From assembly GCA_021785795.1 (NCBI GenBank), contig JAJYEK010000022.1, forward strand, positions 1 through 43,846: DNA of 43,846 nt, in the 5' to 3' direction. Below the pieces are notes generated by a model, which ran no database searches, was not told the DNA's origin, and worked only from the letters and a program-made list of their open reading frames with translations. Source of the stretch: Pseudomonadota bacterium (GTDB lineage Bacteria; Pseudomonadota; Gammaproteobacteria; Acidiferrobacterales; UBA6901). Shown piece by piece: positions 8,903 through 17,180 of the stretch (positions are counted from its first letter, which is position 1; each line of letters starts with the position of its first letter). Both the position numbers and the translations under genes were made by a program.

Positions 8903-10046
8903 TAGTCTGCGGACAGTTCGAACAGAGCGGATAGCCGTTCTGGTTGACGTTTCCGTTCGCATCGAAGACGTAGAGGTATGCGCCGCCGATGCTCGGGAGC
9001 GAATTGTTGTGCAGGACCACCGTGATGGAATTATCGGACCAGGCGGTGGGGATCTCGATGTCGTGGATCGAGCTCTGGCCCCAAGTCGGAGCATTTCCGA
9101 TCATCACGCGCGCCCAGGTATTGTCGACATAGATGTCGGCCAGGCCAAACGTGTTGGTGGTCGGAAACGCGGCGTCATTGTCCGCAACCCCCTGGATGGA
9201 CATGGTGGTGATGTTCTCGTTGGATGCCGAGTCCCGCAACTGGAGCGTCCAGTTGGTCCAGCCCATGTTGATGGGTTCCTGTCCGACCAGCGCCCCGTTG
9301 ACAATCCACTGCATCTGCCCGTTTGAGCAGGTGTAGCATGAATTGACCTGGTAGGCGATTTCGTCCGAAAACCACTGGTTGATCGGCCCCTCAAGGAGCG
9401 ACGGGCTTGTCTGCGTGCCGGTAGTGGCGCCGTTGACATAGGTGGCGGCATACGCGTTGGACTCCCCGTTTACTCCGGTCGGCAGGTTCTCCACGACGAC
9501 GTTGCCGTTCCAGGGTCCCCAGGCCCAGTCTAGGCCCGCGCCCTGCACGCCCATGCGGAAGTCCTTCCAGTTGATCGTGTTCGCGGTTGTGAAATTCTTC
9601 TTCATTTTCCGGAAGACGTAATATCTTGCGCTGAGGTCGTTCCAGGTGAAGCCCCAGGTGCCTGTCGCGGCATTGTAGGGAGGCGAAAGCATCAGGGTCC
9701 AGTAAACGCCGGATCCGGATTGCGGCACGCCCTCAGCGTACGGGCCGTTGTCCGGACCTCCCGTGGCGCTGTAGACCATGTTCTGGATGTTCGACCAGGC
9801 TTGATCCTGTCCGAGCGGCGAGGGATTGAGATTCCCCTGCCCGAAGTCGGCCCACAGGTAGGGGGCGGCGGGTGATTTGGTCCCGAATCCCGACCCCGTG
9901 ATCGTGAGGGATGCGCCGTTGACCAGGCCGCCGGTAGCGTTCACTCCTGTGATGACGGGAGTGGCAGCAGCCTTGGCGCTCAGCAGACACAGCGCGACGA
10001 GCGTATTCCAGGCGAAGGTTCTGCGCACGGTTGCCGCGGTTAACAT
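8880..10046 (-). CDS. Secreted protein with IPT/TIG-like domain, function unknown
   Basis: 388 residues. A signal peptide is clear: basic start, hydrophobic core NTLVALCLLSA, then AKAAA and probable cleavage before TPVITGV. Residues 30-60 read like an IPT/TIG (immunoglobulin-like) domain: PVITGVNATGG followed by GASLTITGSGFG. The remaining 300 residues are rich in Trp, Asn and Gly, with Cys pairs NSCYTC near residue 243 and CSNC near 377. This looks like a disulfide-stabilised beta-sandwich, possibly carbohydrate-binding; I cannot assign a family. No anchor or sorting tail is present, so it is probably released to the periplasm or outside. It converges on the GT8-like gene with a 23-base overlap and lies downstream of the lipoprotein gene on the same strand. 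Confidence 0.75.
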   Translation of the reverse strand: MLTAATVRRTFAWNTLVALCLLSAKAAATPVITGVNATGGLVNGASLTITGSGFGTKSPAAPYLWADFGQGNLNPSPLGQDQAWSNIQNMVYSATGGPDNGPYAEGVPQSGSGVYWTLMLSPPYNAATGTWGFTWNDLSARYYVFRKMKKNFTTANTINWKDFRMGVQGAGLDWAWGPWNGNVVVENLPTGVNGESNAYAATYVNGATTGTQTSPSLLEGPINQWFSDEIAYQVNSCYTCSNGQMQWIVNGALVGQEPINMGWTNWTLQLRDSASNENITTMSIQGVADNDAAFPTTNTFGLADIYVDNTWARVMIGNAPTWGQSSIHDIEIPTAWSDNSITVVLHNNSLPSIGGAYLYVFDANGNVNQNGYPLCSNCPQTISSLKAQ

Positions 10047-10282
10047 AGCGTGTCGGTCCTCTCAGTCGTTGGGTCCGGACCCGGCTGACATCGGGCTGGC
10101 AAGTGGATGACTGTCACCCATATGGCCCGCAGTCCGGGAACAAATACCACTGTTCAGACGAAGTTTCAACCGGCGAAACATCGCCCCGAAAATTCGGATT
10201 CAGTGCGCTGGCGAATGTTCATTCACGCATCGCACGCCATAGTTTGCACGGCCTGAGCGCGCCCGAAGTGATGCCCGCAGTG

Positions 10283-10756
10283 TCACGGTATCGAATCAGG
10301 CGCGATGCTTGAGTAGCCGCTTTGCTGCCCGGACACATCCGTCACCTGAACGGCGAAATACCAGGTACCGGAAGACAGGTTCTTGATGGGATAGGTGCAG
10401 CTCTGTATCGGACCGCAGGCATTTGTGGTGCCGCTGTTCGTGCACGACACTGTGCCGGCCGGCACAGTCGCGGTTTGCGTAAGGTTGGTTGACGACGTGC
10501 CGTAGTGGATCTGATAAGACGCGACGTTTATGCACGCGCCGCTCATATCCTGATTCGGTGCATTCCACTGCAGCGTTGCCGCTGAGACGCCTGCAATGAT
10601 CGAAGAAGAGCCGGTACCCGCCTGACTGGAAGGCGCGCCGCCTGCGCCGCCGCCTCCTCCGCAGCCGGCCAGTATCGTACACAGCACACCGACTCCGGCC
10701 AGACCAATACCATACCTGCCACGCGACCCAAAGAGTCTGGTCACAATTCCTCCCAT
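10283..10756 (-). CDS. Lipoprotein with fibronectin type III-like domain
   Basis: 157 residues from ATG 10756, which has AGGGAAG a few bases upstream; the open frame extends to 10807 but that start would put extra residues before the signal. The signal peptide ends in the lipobox LAGC with Cys32, then a glycine-rich linker, marking a lipidated envelope protein. The mature part has the look of a fibronectin III fold: ATLQWNAPNQD, then SYQIHYGTSSTNL, and near the end GTWYFAVQVTD. Such domains mediate protein or glycan contacts. Two extra cysteine pairs around residues 105-122 may form disulfides. It probably works outside the inner membrane beside the TIG-like protein encoded downstream. Its specific role is unknown. 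Confidence 0.78.
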   Translation of the reverse strand: MGGIVTRLFGSRGRYGIGLAGVGVLCTILAGCGGGGGAGGAPSSQAGTGSSSIIAGVSAATLQWNAPNQDMSGACINVASYQIHYGTSSTNLTQTATVPAGTVSCTNSGTTNACGPIQSCTYPIKNLSSGTWYFAVQVTDVSGQQSGYSSIAPDSIP

Positions 10757-11587
10757 GCATTTCTTCCCTGCGGGCGGCATCACCCACAGTGTCTGCCATC
10801 CGAGCAAAGTGTAGCTTCAACCGTACGTGATGAAAGAGAAAGCAGACGGTCGACTTCCATGCACCGATGGATGGCGTGGCGCGTGACAGGGCTGTGACCG
10901 GCGTCGCGCGGGAATTGCCGTAGGTCGGGCGATTTGCTTCGCTGGTCCCAGTGGTGTCGGGCGTTGCGCGCGCACTGTCTGGAAGACAGGTAGCGGTCAT
11001 GCAGCGAGTAGTGTTGGGTGCGGCGGGTTGCGGATCGTATCGGATCGGGTAATCGACTGATCCTCCTGCGGCGGTGGGTCCATGCGGCAAGCTTCATGAT
11101 CCCCTTTATCGTGCGCCGCCGGGTACGGCGCCTGAGCTTGGGTGATCGTTGAGCCGGAGCTCACAACGCCCCGCCGATCCTCGATTCCGCCGAATCGACG
11201 GGCATCCGGCCTCCGGCCTGCCGTCTGCCGGTCAGGCCGCCCGATCTCGTTGTGGCCCGTGCGGCGGTATTCGTCCGGAGCTGTTGATGTCCAGGACATA
11301 GGACAACGGACACCCCAGACCGCCAATGCCTGGGACGTGACCACGGGTACCCGGAGCCGTGTTCGACGGGACATCAAGAGGCCGCAGCACGGCGGATGCT
11401 AGAGGCCGATCCCGGCCAGGATTGCGTGTGATTGTTTCCATTCGATCAGCGGACTTTCGTGCGGACGGCCCCTTACCGTCAGGGCATCGCCGCGGATCCG
11501 CCCCGCGCTGCGAGGATCGCCATTGGAAGCGCCGATCCGCAGGACTATCTTGCCGCCTGCCGCCGGAGGCTCGTGCCAATCTGTTCT
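10757..11587. other. Long gene-free gap
   Basis: 831 bases between two - strand genes. Several open frames exist on both strands, but their translations are low-complexity, rich in Arg, Pro and His, and overlap one another. None has a convincing ribosome binding site or family motif. No repeat, tRNA or terminator was recognised. It may hold regulatory DNA or a decayed gene. Confidence 0.45.
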
Positions 11588-12682
11588 TCATCCGGCTTTC
11601 AGATTTCTGGCCCAGGCGGCTCCTTTGCCCAGCGTGCGCGCGAGCAGTGCGCGGGCCGGCCTGGCGTCGAAAGTCCATTCTTCGCCAACGGTGACGATAT
11701 CTTTGCTGAAGTAGCGCTTGAAGTCGGAGATTCCGCCCAGGGGGTCGGCGCTACCGTGGCTTCCGGAGCTGATGCCGCCAAAATCGAACCAGTTAGCGCC
11801 GGATCGCTTGGCCCAGCAGATGAGGTCCCATACAGGCGCATAGCCAAGAGGCAGCTTCAGGTCCGGAGCGCGCGTCGAGGCGGCAACCGCGTAATCGGCG
11901 TCGTCGCCGTTGTACCGGCTCCAGGCGAAGGCCAGAAGCGATTCCGGCGCAAGACTGCTGTCACGGAAGACGCCGATGATGCGCGACTGATCCGGATATC
12001 GGGTCGAGAGTTCAATGATGGACGCCCAGTCGATCTCGAAGGAATGTCCTCCAGTCCGGCTCATGGTCTCGTGCAAGAGCTCGGACAGCCTGCCGGCGCA
12101 GGCCCGATCCGTAACAGGTTGCAGCAGGAGCCCGTGCTTGCTCAAGGCGCGGATATGCCGGCGCGCGGTGGGGTGAAGCGATTCCAAGATCCGGGATTCA
12201 TCGGCGGCAAGTTCCACGGATACCGTCCGGGTATAGGTGCGGGTCGTGACGCGCCGACAGAATCCGAGCTGCGCGGCGATTTTCGCTGTCGCGTCCCGGG
12301 CGGTAGGGTCTCTCGAGAAGACCTCGAAGTGGATTCTGAGCAGGCCATGATGTGTCCGGGCAAAATCCACCAGGGCGCGCAGGCCGGCCTCGGTGGCGTC
12401 GGCGCCGATCGGCCTGAACCGCTCGACCCAGCCATTGGAATGGCCGGGAAGCGCCCGGCTGCGGGTTATGACGAGGGGAAAGGCCTGTACCGCCTTGCCG
12501 GCGGAGTCACGGATGCCAAAGACTGCGCTGCGCACCGACGGCTGAGACTGTATCCAGGCACAGCGATGCGCCATGGGCAGGGTAATGCCGGACTGTGCCA
12601 GTTCAAGCTCGAACCGCTCGCGCGCGGCTGCGTCTTCCAGCAGTCGGACCGCGTATCCCTTGTGTTGCCTGCAGAAATTCAA
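11588..12682 (-). CDS. FemAB-like acyltransferase (exosortase-associated type)
   Basis: 364 residues. The protein resembles the double-GNAT FemAB/Acetyltransf_6 superfamily. The C-terminal GNAT half contains WFDFGGISSG and FKRYFSKD (about residues 297-325), a block shared by FemAB-like proteins, and the middle contains a helix rich in Arg and His (LHPTARRHIRALSK, about 168-181). FemAB enzymes transfer aminoacyl groups from tRNA, or acyl groups, to envelope acceptors. A subfamily is found consistently in XrtA/PEP-CTERM exopolysaccharide loci, and the neighbourhood supports placing this protein there. It is probably cytoplasmic, with no signal peptide. The donor and acceptor are unknown. It is the only gene on its stretch, with gaps on both sides. 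Confidence 0.82.
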   Translation of the reverse strand: MNFCRQHKGYAVRLLEDAAARERFELELAQSGITLPMAHRCAWIQSQPSVRSAVFGIRDSAGKAVQAFPLVITRSRALPGHSNGWVERFRPIGADATEAGLRALVDFARTHHGLLRIHFEVFSRDPTARDATAKIAAQLGFCRRVTTRTYTRTVSVELAADESRILESLHPTARRHIRALSKHGLLLQPVTDRACAGRLSELLHETMSRTGGHSFEIDWASIIELSTRYPDQSRIIGVFRDSSLAPESLLAFAWSRYNGDDADYAVAASTRAPDLKLPLGYAPVWDLICWAKRSGANWFDFGGISSGSHGSADPLGGISDFKRYFSKDIVTVGEEWTFDARPARALLARTLGKGAAWARNLKAG

Positions 12683-12985
12683 TGACTGGCCGGGCAGGTG
12701 TGGGGCATGGGCCGCAAGGCAAACCGCTCCCGGCTATCGCCGGGCCTCTGTTGTCCCGCCCGCATGGCCAGAAAACTCCGGCCAGGCTGGCGGGGGGCCA
12801 GCGAGGCGCCCCATCGTGTTTCGTCCCTTTTGAGGCTGGCCATGCATGTATCGTCCTGGGCAGTGCCGAGCGCGGTCGCGGCAGTCCTGGCGCAGTAGGT
12901 TATTCTTGCATCTGCTGCGCCACCGCGGGTCCCGGGCCCGTGTTGGCTGCAGCAGCCGGCATCCGGGGCCGCAGAGGGTGCGTAT
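12683..12985. other. Gap between VPLPA surface protein and FemAB gene
   Basis: 303 bases with no supported gene. It contains a six-base-pair stem CCCGGC/GCCGGG with a four-base loop at 12729-12744, which lacks a T tract and is not a clear terminator. It also holds GCCAGGCTGGCGG at 12781-12793, the core of a palindrome seen again at 18469-18483. Confidence 0.5.
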
Positions 12986-14971
12986 CTACCTCCGGCGCCG
13001 TCGTGGCATGGCCATCAGGAAGGCCATGCCGGACGCCAACAGCCAGACTGAGGCAGGCAGCGGGACGGCGGTGAGCTGCGCGATGTCGATGTTGCCATCC
13101 GTAAGATAGCGCAGATCCCAGCGCAGGCCGTTGCTCATGGGTGCGTAGCTCAGCGATGCGAACTGGCCGCCCAGGGCGGCGGCGGTGAGGATGTCAAACG
13201 ACTCGCCATACGTCGGCACGAACTGTCCGGCGCCGGAACCGAAGAGACTGACGTTGAGCGTGCCGCCCAGGGTCGCGGTTCCCTTCACATCCACCGTATC
13301 GAATTGCCCGGCACCCGTCCCTCCGATCTTGACGGTCAGGAAGCCTGTGCCCGACTGGAGATAGTTGCCGTTAACCGCCGTGGATCCGATGAGCGCGCCT
13401 CCGGGCGCGAGCGTTCCGCCAGCGTTGGATAGGTTACCGGAGAAATTGCCGACGGTCAGCAGCCCACCGTTAAATTTGAACGTGCCGCCGCTGCCCACGG
13501 AGATCGTCCCGGCATTGAGGCCTCCGCCATTCAGGGTGTAGGTGCCGCTGCTGCCCGCGTTGGCGGCGAGCCACATCGTTCCGGTCACGACATGATTGCC
13601 TGCGTTCTGGGTGAAATTGCCCGTTCCGCTGTTGCCCAGAAGTTCATAGGCCGTCTTCAGCGTGCCGGCGTTCAGTTCATAATTTCCCTGGCTGCCGGCG
13701 TTGTTTCCTACATAGAGAATATTGCTCGCCGTGTTCGTGCCGCCGTTCTGGACCATGCTGCCGCTTCCGGAATTGCCGACGAACTCGTTGTGTGCCGCAA
13801 GGGTTCCGGCACCGATGGCATAGGTGCCGCTGCCGCCGGTGGAGCGGCCGACGACCAGGTCATAGGTCACCGTGTTCGTGCCGCCGCTCTGGCTGAACGA
13901 ACCCGAACCCGAGTCGGCGACGTATTCATAGCCGGCACTCAGTCCGCCGGTATCAAGCGTGTAGGTGCCGCTGCCCCCGCTGTTATGTCCGAGGACCAGA
14001 GATCCGCTCACGCTGTTCGTGCCGCCGCTCTGGGCAAAGGCGCCGACGCCGGATTCACCGATGTTTTCATTGCCTGCGGCGAGCACGCCGCTATTGAGCG
14101 CATAGCTGTCGCTGCCGGTCCCTTGGTAGCCGACGATGAGGTACCCGGTTATCGCGTTGGCGCCGCCGTTCTGGATGAAGGTGCCGGCGCCGGGATCCCC
14201 GACGTATTCATTTCCTGCGTTGAGATTACCCCCGTTCAGCGTGTAGGTGCCGCTGCCCCCGGTGCTCCCCCCTAAGGTGAGGGTATCGGCTACGGTGTTG
14301 GTGCCGCCGCTCTGGTTGAGCGTGCCGGTGCCGGCATTGCCTACTGTCTCGTTGCCCGCGTTCAGGCTGGCGCTACCGCTCACGGAATAGACGCCGGTCG
14401 AACCGTCAACGGCTCCCAGGGAAAGAAGGCCGGTTACCGTATGCGTACCGCCGCTCTGGGTGAACGTCGCGGCTCCTGCGTTGCCGATAACCTCGTTGCC
14501 TGCCGTGACAGCGCCGCCGCTCAGCGCGTAGCTTGAATCGCTGCCGAGGCCGTATGCGAGATAGAGAAAATTGCTCGCCGAATTCGTGCCGCCGGATTCA
14601 GTGTAGCTGCTCAGGCCGGACCCGGAATATCCGATGAATTCGTAGCCCGTTCCAAGCTGGCCGCCGCTCTGCTGAAGCGCGACCGCTGTTCCCGATGATG
14701 CGTCGAGCGTCAAATTCCCGGCGCTGGCCGTACCGGTCGAACCGTCGATGGCCAGATTGGTATTGGCCCCGGATACGGTGAATACATTGACGGTGTCGGC
14801 GCCGGTAGGGGGCGTGGCCGAACTCCAGCATGCGCTGTCTGCCCAGTTGCCCGCCGCGCAGCCCCAGGTGACGGTGGCCGCGTGCGCAGCCAGTGGATTG
14901 ATCAGGAGCCCAACGGAAATCGTCGCGGCTGAATGCAGTATCAAGGAATGAATCGCACTTCTGGTTTTCAT
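12986..14971 (-). CDS. Repeat-rich surface protein with VPLPA-type sorting tail
   Basis: 661 residues from ATG 14971, which has GGGGTG a few bases upstream; an in-frame GTG at 14986 would add five residues. The signal peptide ends around PLAAHA before ATVTWGC. A spacer leads into eight tandem repeats of about 47 residues (126-496), then a domain of about 110 residues resembling the linker before autotransporter barrels or passenger ends. The C-terminus is VPLPASVWLLASGMAF followed by a basic RRRRR: motif, transmembrane helix, arginine cluster. That is the tripartite tail recognised by exosortases of the PEP-CTERM/VPLPA type. The protein should be exported by Sec, cut at the tail and released or attached outside. 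The repeats probably form a beta-solenoid. No autotransporter barrel follows. Confidence 0.88.
   Translation of the reverse strand: MKTRSAIHSLILHSAATISVGLLINPLAAHAATVTWGCAAGNWADSACWSSATPPTGADTVNVFTVSGANTNLAIDGSTGTASAGNLTLDASSGTAVALQQSGGQLGTGYEFIGYSGSGLSSYTESGGTNSASNFLYLAYGLGSDSSYALSGGAVTAGNEVIGNAGAATFTQSGGTHTVTGLLSLGAVDGSTGVYSVSGSASLNAGNETVGNAGTGTLNQSGGTNTVADTLTLGGSTGGSGTYTLNGGNLNAGNEYVGDPGAGTFIQNGGANAITGYLIVGYQGTGSDSYALNSGVLAAGNENIGESGVGAFAQSGGTNSVSGSLVLGHNSGGSGTYTLDTGGLSAGYEYVADSGSGSFSQSGGTNTVTYDLVVGRSTGGSGTYAIGAGTLAAHNEFVGNSGSGSMVQNGGTNTASNILYVGNNAGSQGNYELNAGTLKTAYELLGNSGTGNFTQNAGNHVVTGTMWLAANAGSSGTYTLNGGGLNAGTISVGSGGTFKFNGGLLTVGNFSGNLSNAGGTLAPGGALIGSTAVNGNYLQSGTGFLTVKIGGTGAGQFDTVDVKGTATLGGTLNVSLFGSGAGQFVPTYGESFDILTAAALGGQFASLSYAPMSNGLRWDLRYLTDGNIDIAQLTAVPLPASVWLLASGMAFLMAMPRRRRR
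13484..14596 (-). repeat. Eight tandem 141-bp coding repeats (47-residue units)
   Basis: Within the VPLPA-tailed protein, units start with SGGTN or a variant (SGGTH, NGGAN, NGGTN, NAGNH) and share LxLG, SGTYTLN, LxAGNEYVG and a closing GxFxQ. Five interior units are exactly 47 residues and one is 48. The units are diverged at DNA level, so this is an old protein repeat rather than a fresh expansion. Regular Gly, Ser, Thr and Asn at fixed positions suggest stacked beta-strand coils. Confidence 0.9.
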
Positions 14972-15797
14972 TTTTGTGCACCCCACAACACGAATTCTAT
15001 CACCCCGTCAGCGCCGCCAATGCAGGATGGCCGTAAGCAAGGCATTGCGCGTCAATCTCGGCCGATGCCCGCTTTCAGCGGGGATCGGCGAGTCGCATTC
15101 CGCCTTGCGGCAAGCATCTGCAGGCTTGCACACCAGACAGGACTCTTTCCCGTCGGCATGCCCCCCGACTGGCGAGGTGCCCCAAAAAACACTTTCTGCC
15201 CGATGTCAGGCCGCGCCCTCATCGGAAGTCTGTGCCGCCCCGTAACCGCTGTCTCGTTTTTATGTTGTGTGGCTGCTGCTGTCCGCCGGGGACCCGGATC
15301 CTGCCGGAGACGGGCACCGGAGATAGAACCGGTTCCTGCCCTGCCGTCACGGAAAATGCCCCCGATTGCCGCGGCCGCACTTGCGGTCTATTTTTTTGAC
15401 ACTGTGCCTGACCGTTCTGCGGCAGCCGCCACCAGGACACCATTATACGGAGTACAAATTGCAAAAGCCATGCGCAGCCACGTGGCCGAGCATCGGTCGC
15501 GGCGTGCGGGGAATTGAAGCTTGGGCCGAGGATCGGTTCATAAGCTGCTAATTTCCCGTGGAAATAGAGACTGCCTGCCGGCACGGATGTGGGGGACTGC
15601 GTGCGGGCTTTCCGACCATCCCGCTCCACGGATACCGGCGCCTTGGCGAGCCTGAATCGGAGTTTCCCGAACGCCATTGGCCCGGGTATCCGGGCGGTTG
15701 GCCGTGCCCGGCCGGCCCCCGGCGTCCGGCATCACGATGGTGCCGATCCAGCCCTGATCCGGCCCATAGCCTGCGGCGGCGCTATGACCGGTGGCAG
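14972..15797. other. Long gene-free gap upstream of the VPLPA protein
   Basis: 826 bases with overlapping low-quality open frames only. The one notable item is a consensus TATAAT on the - strand at 15442-15447 (listed separately). No terminator or RNA gene was recognised. Confidence 0.45.
15442..15447 (-). promoter_or_regulatory. Possible -10 element (TATAAT)
   Basis: A perfect TATAAT read on the - strand, unusual in this GC-rich DNA. The hexamer 16-17 bases upstream is a poor match to TTGACA. It lies about 470 bases before the VPLPA protein start at 14971, so it would imply a long leader. Tentative. Confidence 0.25.
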
Positions 15798-17180
15798 CTA
15801 TTCCGGGTGCCGGTTGCGCACCTGTATGCGTCCGCCCTCGACCCGCACGGGAAAGATCTGAAGTGGCCGGTAGTCAGGCGGCATGAGCGCGGCCCCGGTC
15901 TTGATTGAGAATCGGGCGCCGTCACGCGGGCATATGATTTCCCCGTTGCGGATTTCGCCTGCGCTCAGGTCGCTTCCGTCATGGGTACAGGCATTTCCGA
16001 GCGCGTGGAACGTGCCGTCGATATTGAAGATGACGACGTTCGTGCCGCCGGCGCTGGCCGCACGCCGGCTGCCGGGCGGCAGCTCTTCCTGCGCGCCGAC
16101 GTCTGTCCAATCCTGCGCGGCGCCGCTGGGCGCGCCCGCGGATTGTTGGGCGCCTCCCGCCGCGCCGGCCTCCGCGATGCGTCGCAGCTGAGTCTCGATG
16201 GTTGCCATCCGAACGGAAATAGAAGTCAGGGCCGGGATCAGCTCATGGAGCTGGTCAAGATGCCGGCTGACGCTCAGCAATGCGCGCGCATGTTCGCGCA
16301 ACGCGCCTTGCGTCGAATCGCTGCGGGCGGCGATCGCCGCAGTTGTGCGACGCGTTGCCGGGCGTTTTGCGTAGGGCTGCCACTGGAGTTCCTTGATGGC
16401 GGTTTTCAGCACGCGGTTATCGATGATCTGCTCGTCATCGGCGTAGCCGCATACGAGGGACGTGTCACACAGGGCATTGATCAGACGCGGGATACCGCCG
16501 GTATACTGGTATATCATTTCATACGTCTCCTCGGAGAAAAGCGGCGGACCGGTTCGGCCCGCAATTTCCAGCCGGTGGACGATATAGGCGCGGATCTGTT
16601 CGAGCGACAGGGGCGTAAGGTGATAGCGCAGCCGCACCCGCTGCAGCAGCTGTTCGAGTTCCGGTGTCTCGAGCATGTGGTTGAGTTGCGGCTGGCCGGC
16701 AAGGATCACGTGCAGAACCTTCTGCTTGCGCGTCTCGAGGCCGGAAAGGAGCCGCAGCTCCTCCAGTGCTCTGGGGCTCAGATTATGCGCATCATCGACG
16801 ATGAGAACGAGCTGATTCCCGGCGGAAAATTCGTTCATCAGATAGGTGTTCAGCATGTCGAGCAGCTCGACTTTCTTGGCGCTGAAGGGGTCGAGCCCGA
16901 ATTCGACCAGCACTGCCTGCAGGAATTCCACATCATCGAGCTGCGTCTGGAAGATTTTGGCGACTACGACCGATTGGTCAAGCTCCGACAAGAGCTTCTC
17001 GATGAGCGTTGTCTTGCCAGAGCCGATCTCTCCCGTTATGACGACGAAGCCGTCGTGGTTCCAGACGGTGTAGTCCATGTACGCCTTGGCATGGCGATGG
17101 GTATCGCTCATGTACAGGAAATCGGCATCCGGCACGAGCTGGAAAGGAAATTCGCGAAGCTTGAAGTGCTCGAGATACAT
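15798..17180 (-). CDS. ExeA/GspA-type AAA ATPase fused to a degenerate Rieske-like domain
   Basis: 460 residues from ATG 17180, giving the start MYLEHFKLREFPF typical of this ATPase family; an in-frame TTG at 17204 would add eight residues. Residues 1-270 form the AAA ATPase: Walker A GEIGSGKTT at 50-58, Walker B LVLIVDDAH with Asp129-Asp130, and the sensor region TGGIPRLINALCD near 235. The family includes the XrtA/PEP-CTERM-associated ATPase, linked to exopolysaccharide export. After a helical, alanine-rich linker (about 280-365), the last 90 residues match Rieske ferredoxins: CTH at 398-400, then CPRDGARF at 417-424. A Rieske site needs C-x-H and C-x2-H; here the second histidine is Asp420, codon at 15921-15923. 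A normal [2Fe-2S] cluster is therefore unlikely, unless aspartate serves as ligand. Confidence 0.87.
   Translation of the reverse strand: MYLEHFKLREFPFQLVPDADFLYMSDTHRHAKAYMDYTVWNHDGFVVITGEIGSGKTTLIEKLLSELDQSVVVAKIFQTQLDDVEFLQAVLVEFGLDPFSAKKVELLDMLNTYLMNEFSAGNQLVLIVDDAHNLSPRALEELRLLSGLETRKQKVLHVILAGQPQLNHMLETPELEQLLQRVRLRYHLTPLSLEQIRAYIVHRLEIAGRTGPPLFSEETYEMIYQYTGGIPRLINALCDTSLVCGYADDEQIIDNRVLKTAIKELQWQPYAKRPATRRTTAAIAARSDSTQGALREHARALLSVSRHLDQLHELIPALTSISVRMATIETQLRRIAEAGAAGGAQQSAGAPSGAAQDWTDVGAQEELPPGSRRAASAGGTNVVIFNIDGTFHALGNACTHDGSDLSAGEIRNGEIICPRDGARFSIKTGAALMPPDYRPLQIFPVRVEGGRIQVRNRHPE

Noticed and set aside
12729..12744. Hairpin CCCGGC-tatc-GCCGGG near the FemAB gene
   Set aside because: No T run follows on either strand, and the position upstream of FemAB does not suit a terminator of the VPLPA gene.
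13592..14275. Open frame antisense to the 47-residue repeats, itself looking repetitive
   Set aside because: Its periodicity is inherited from the repeats on the coding strand, which has signal peptide and sorting tail.
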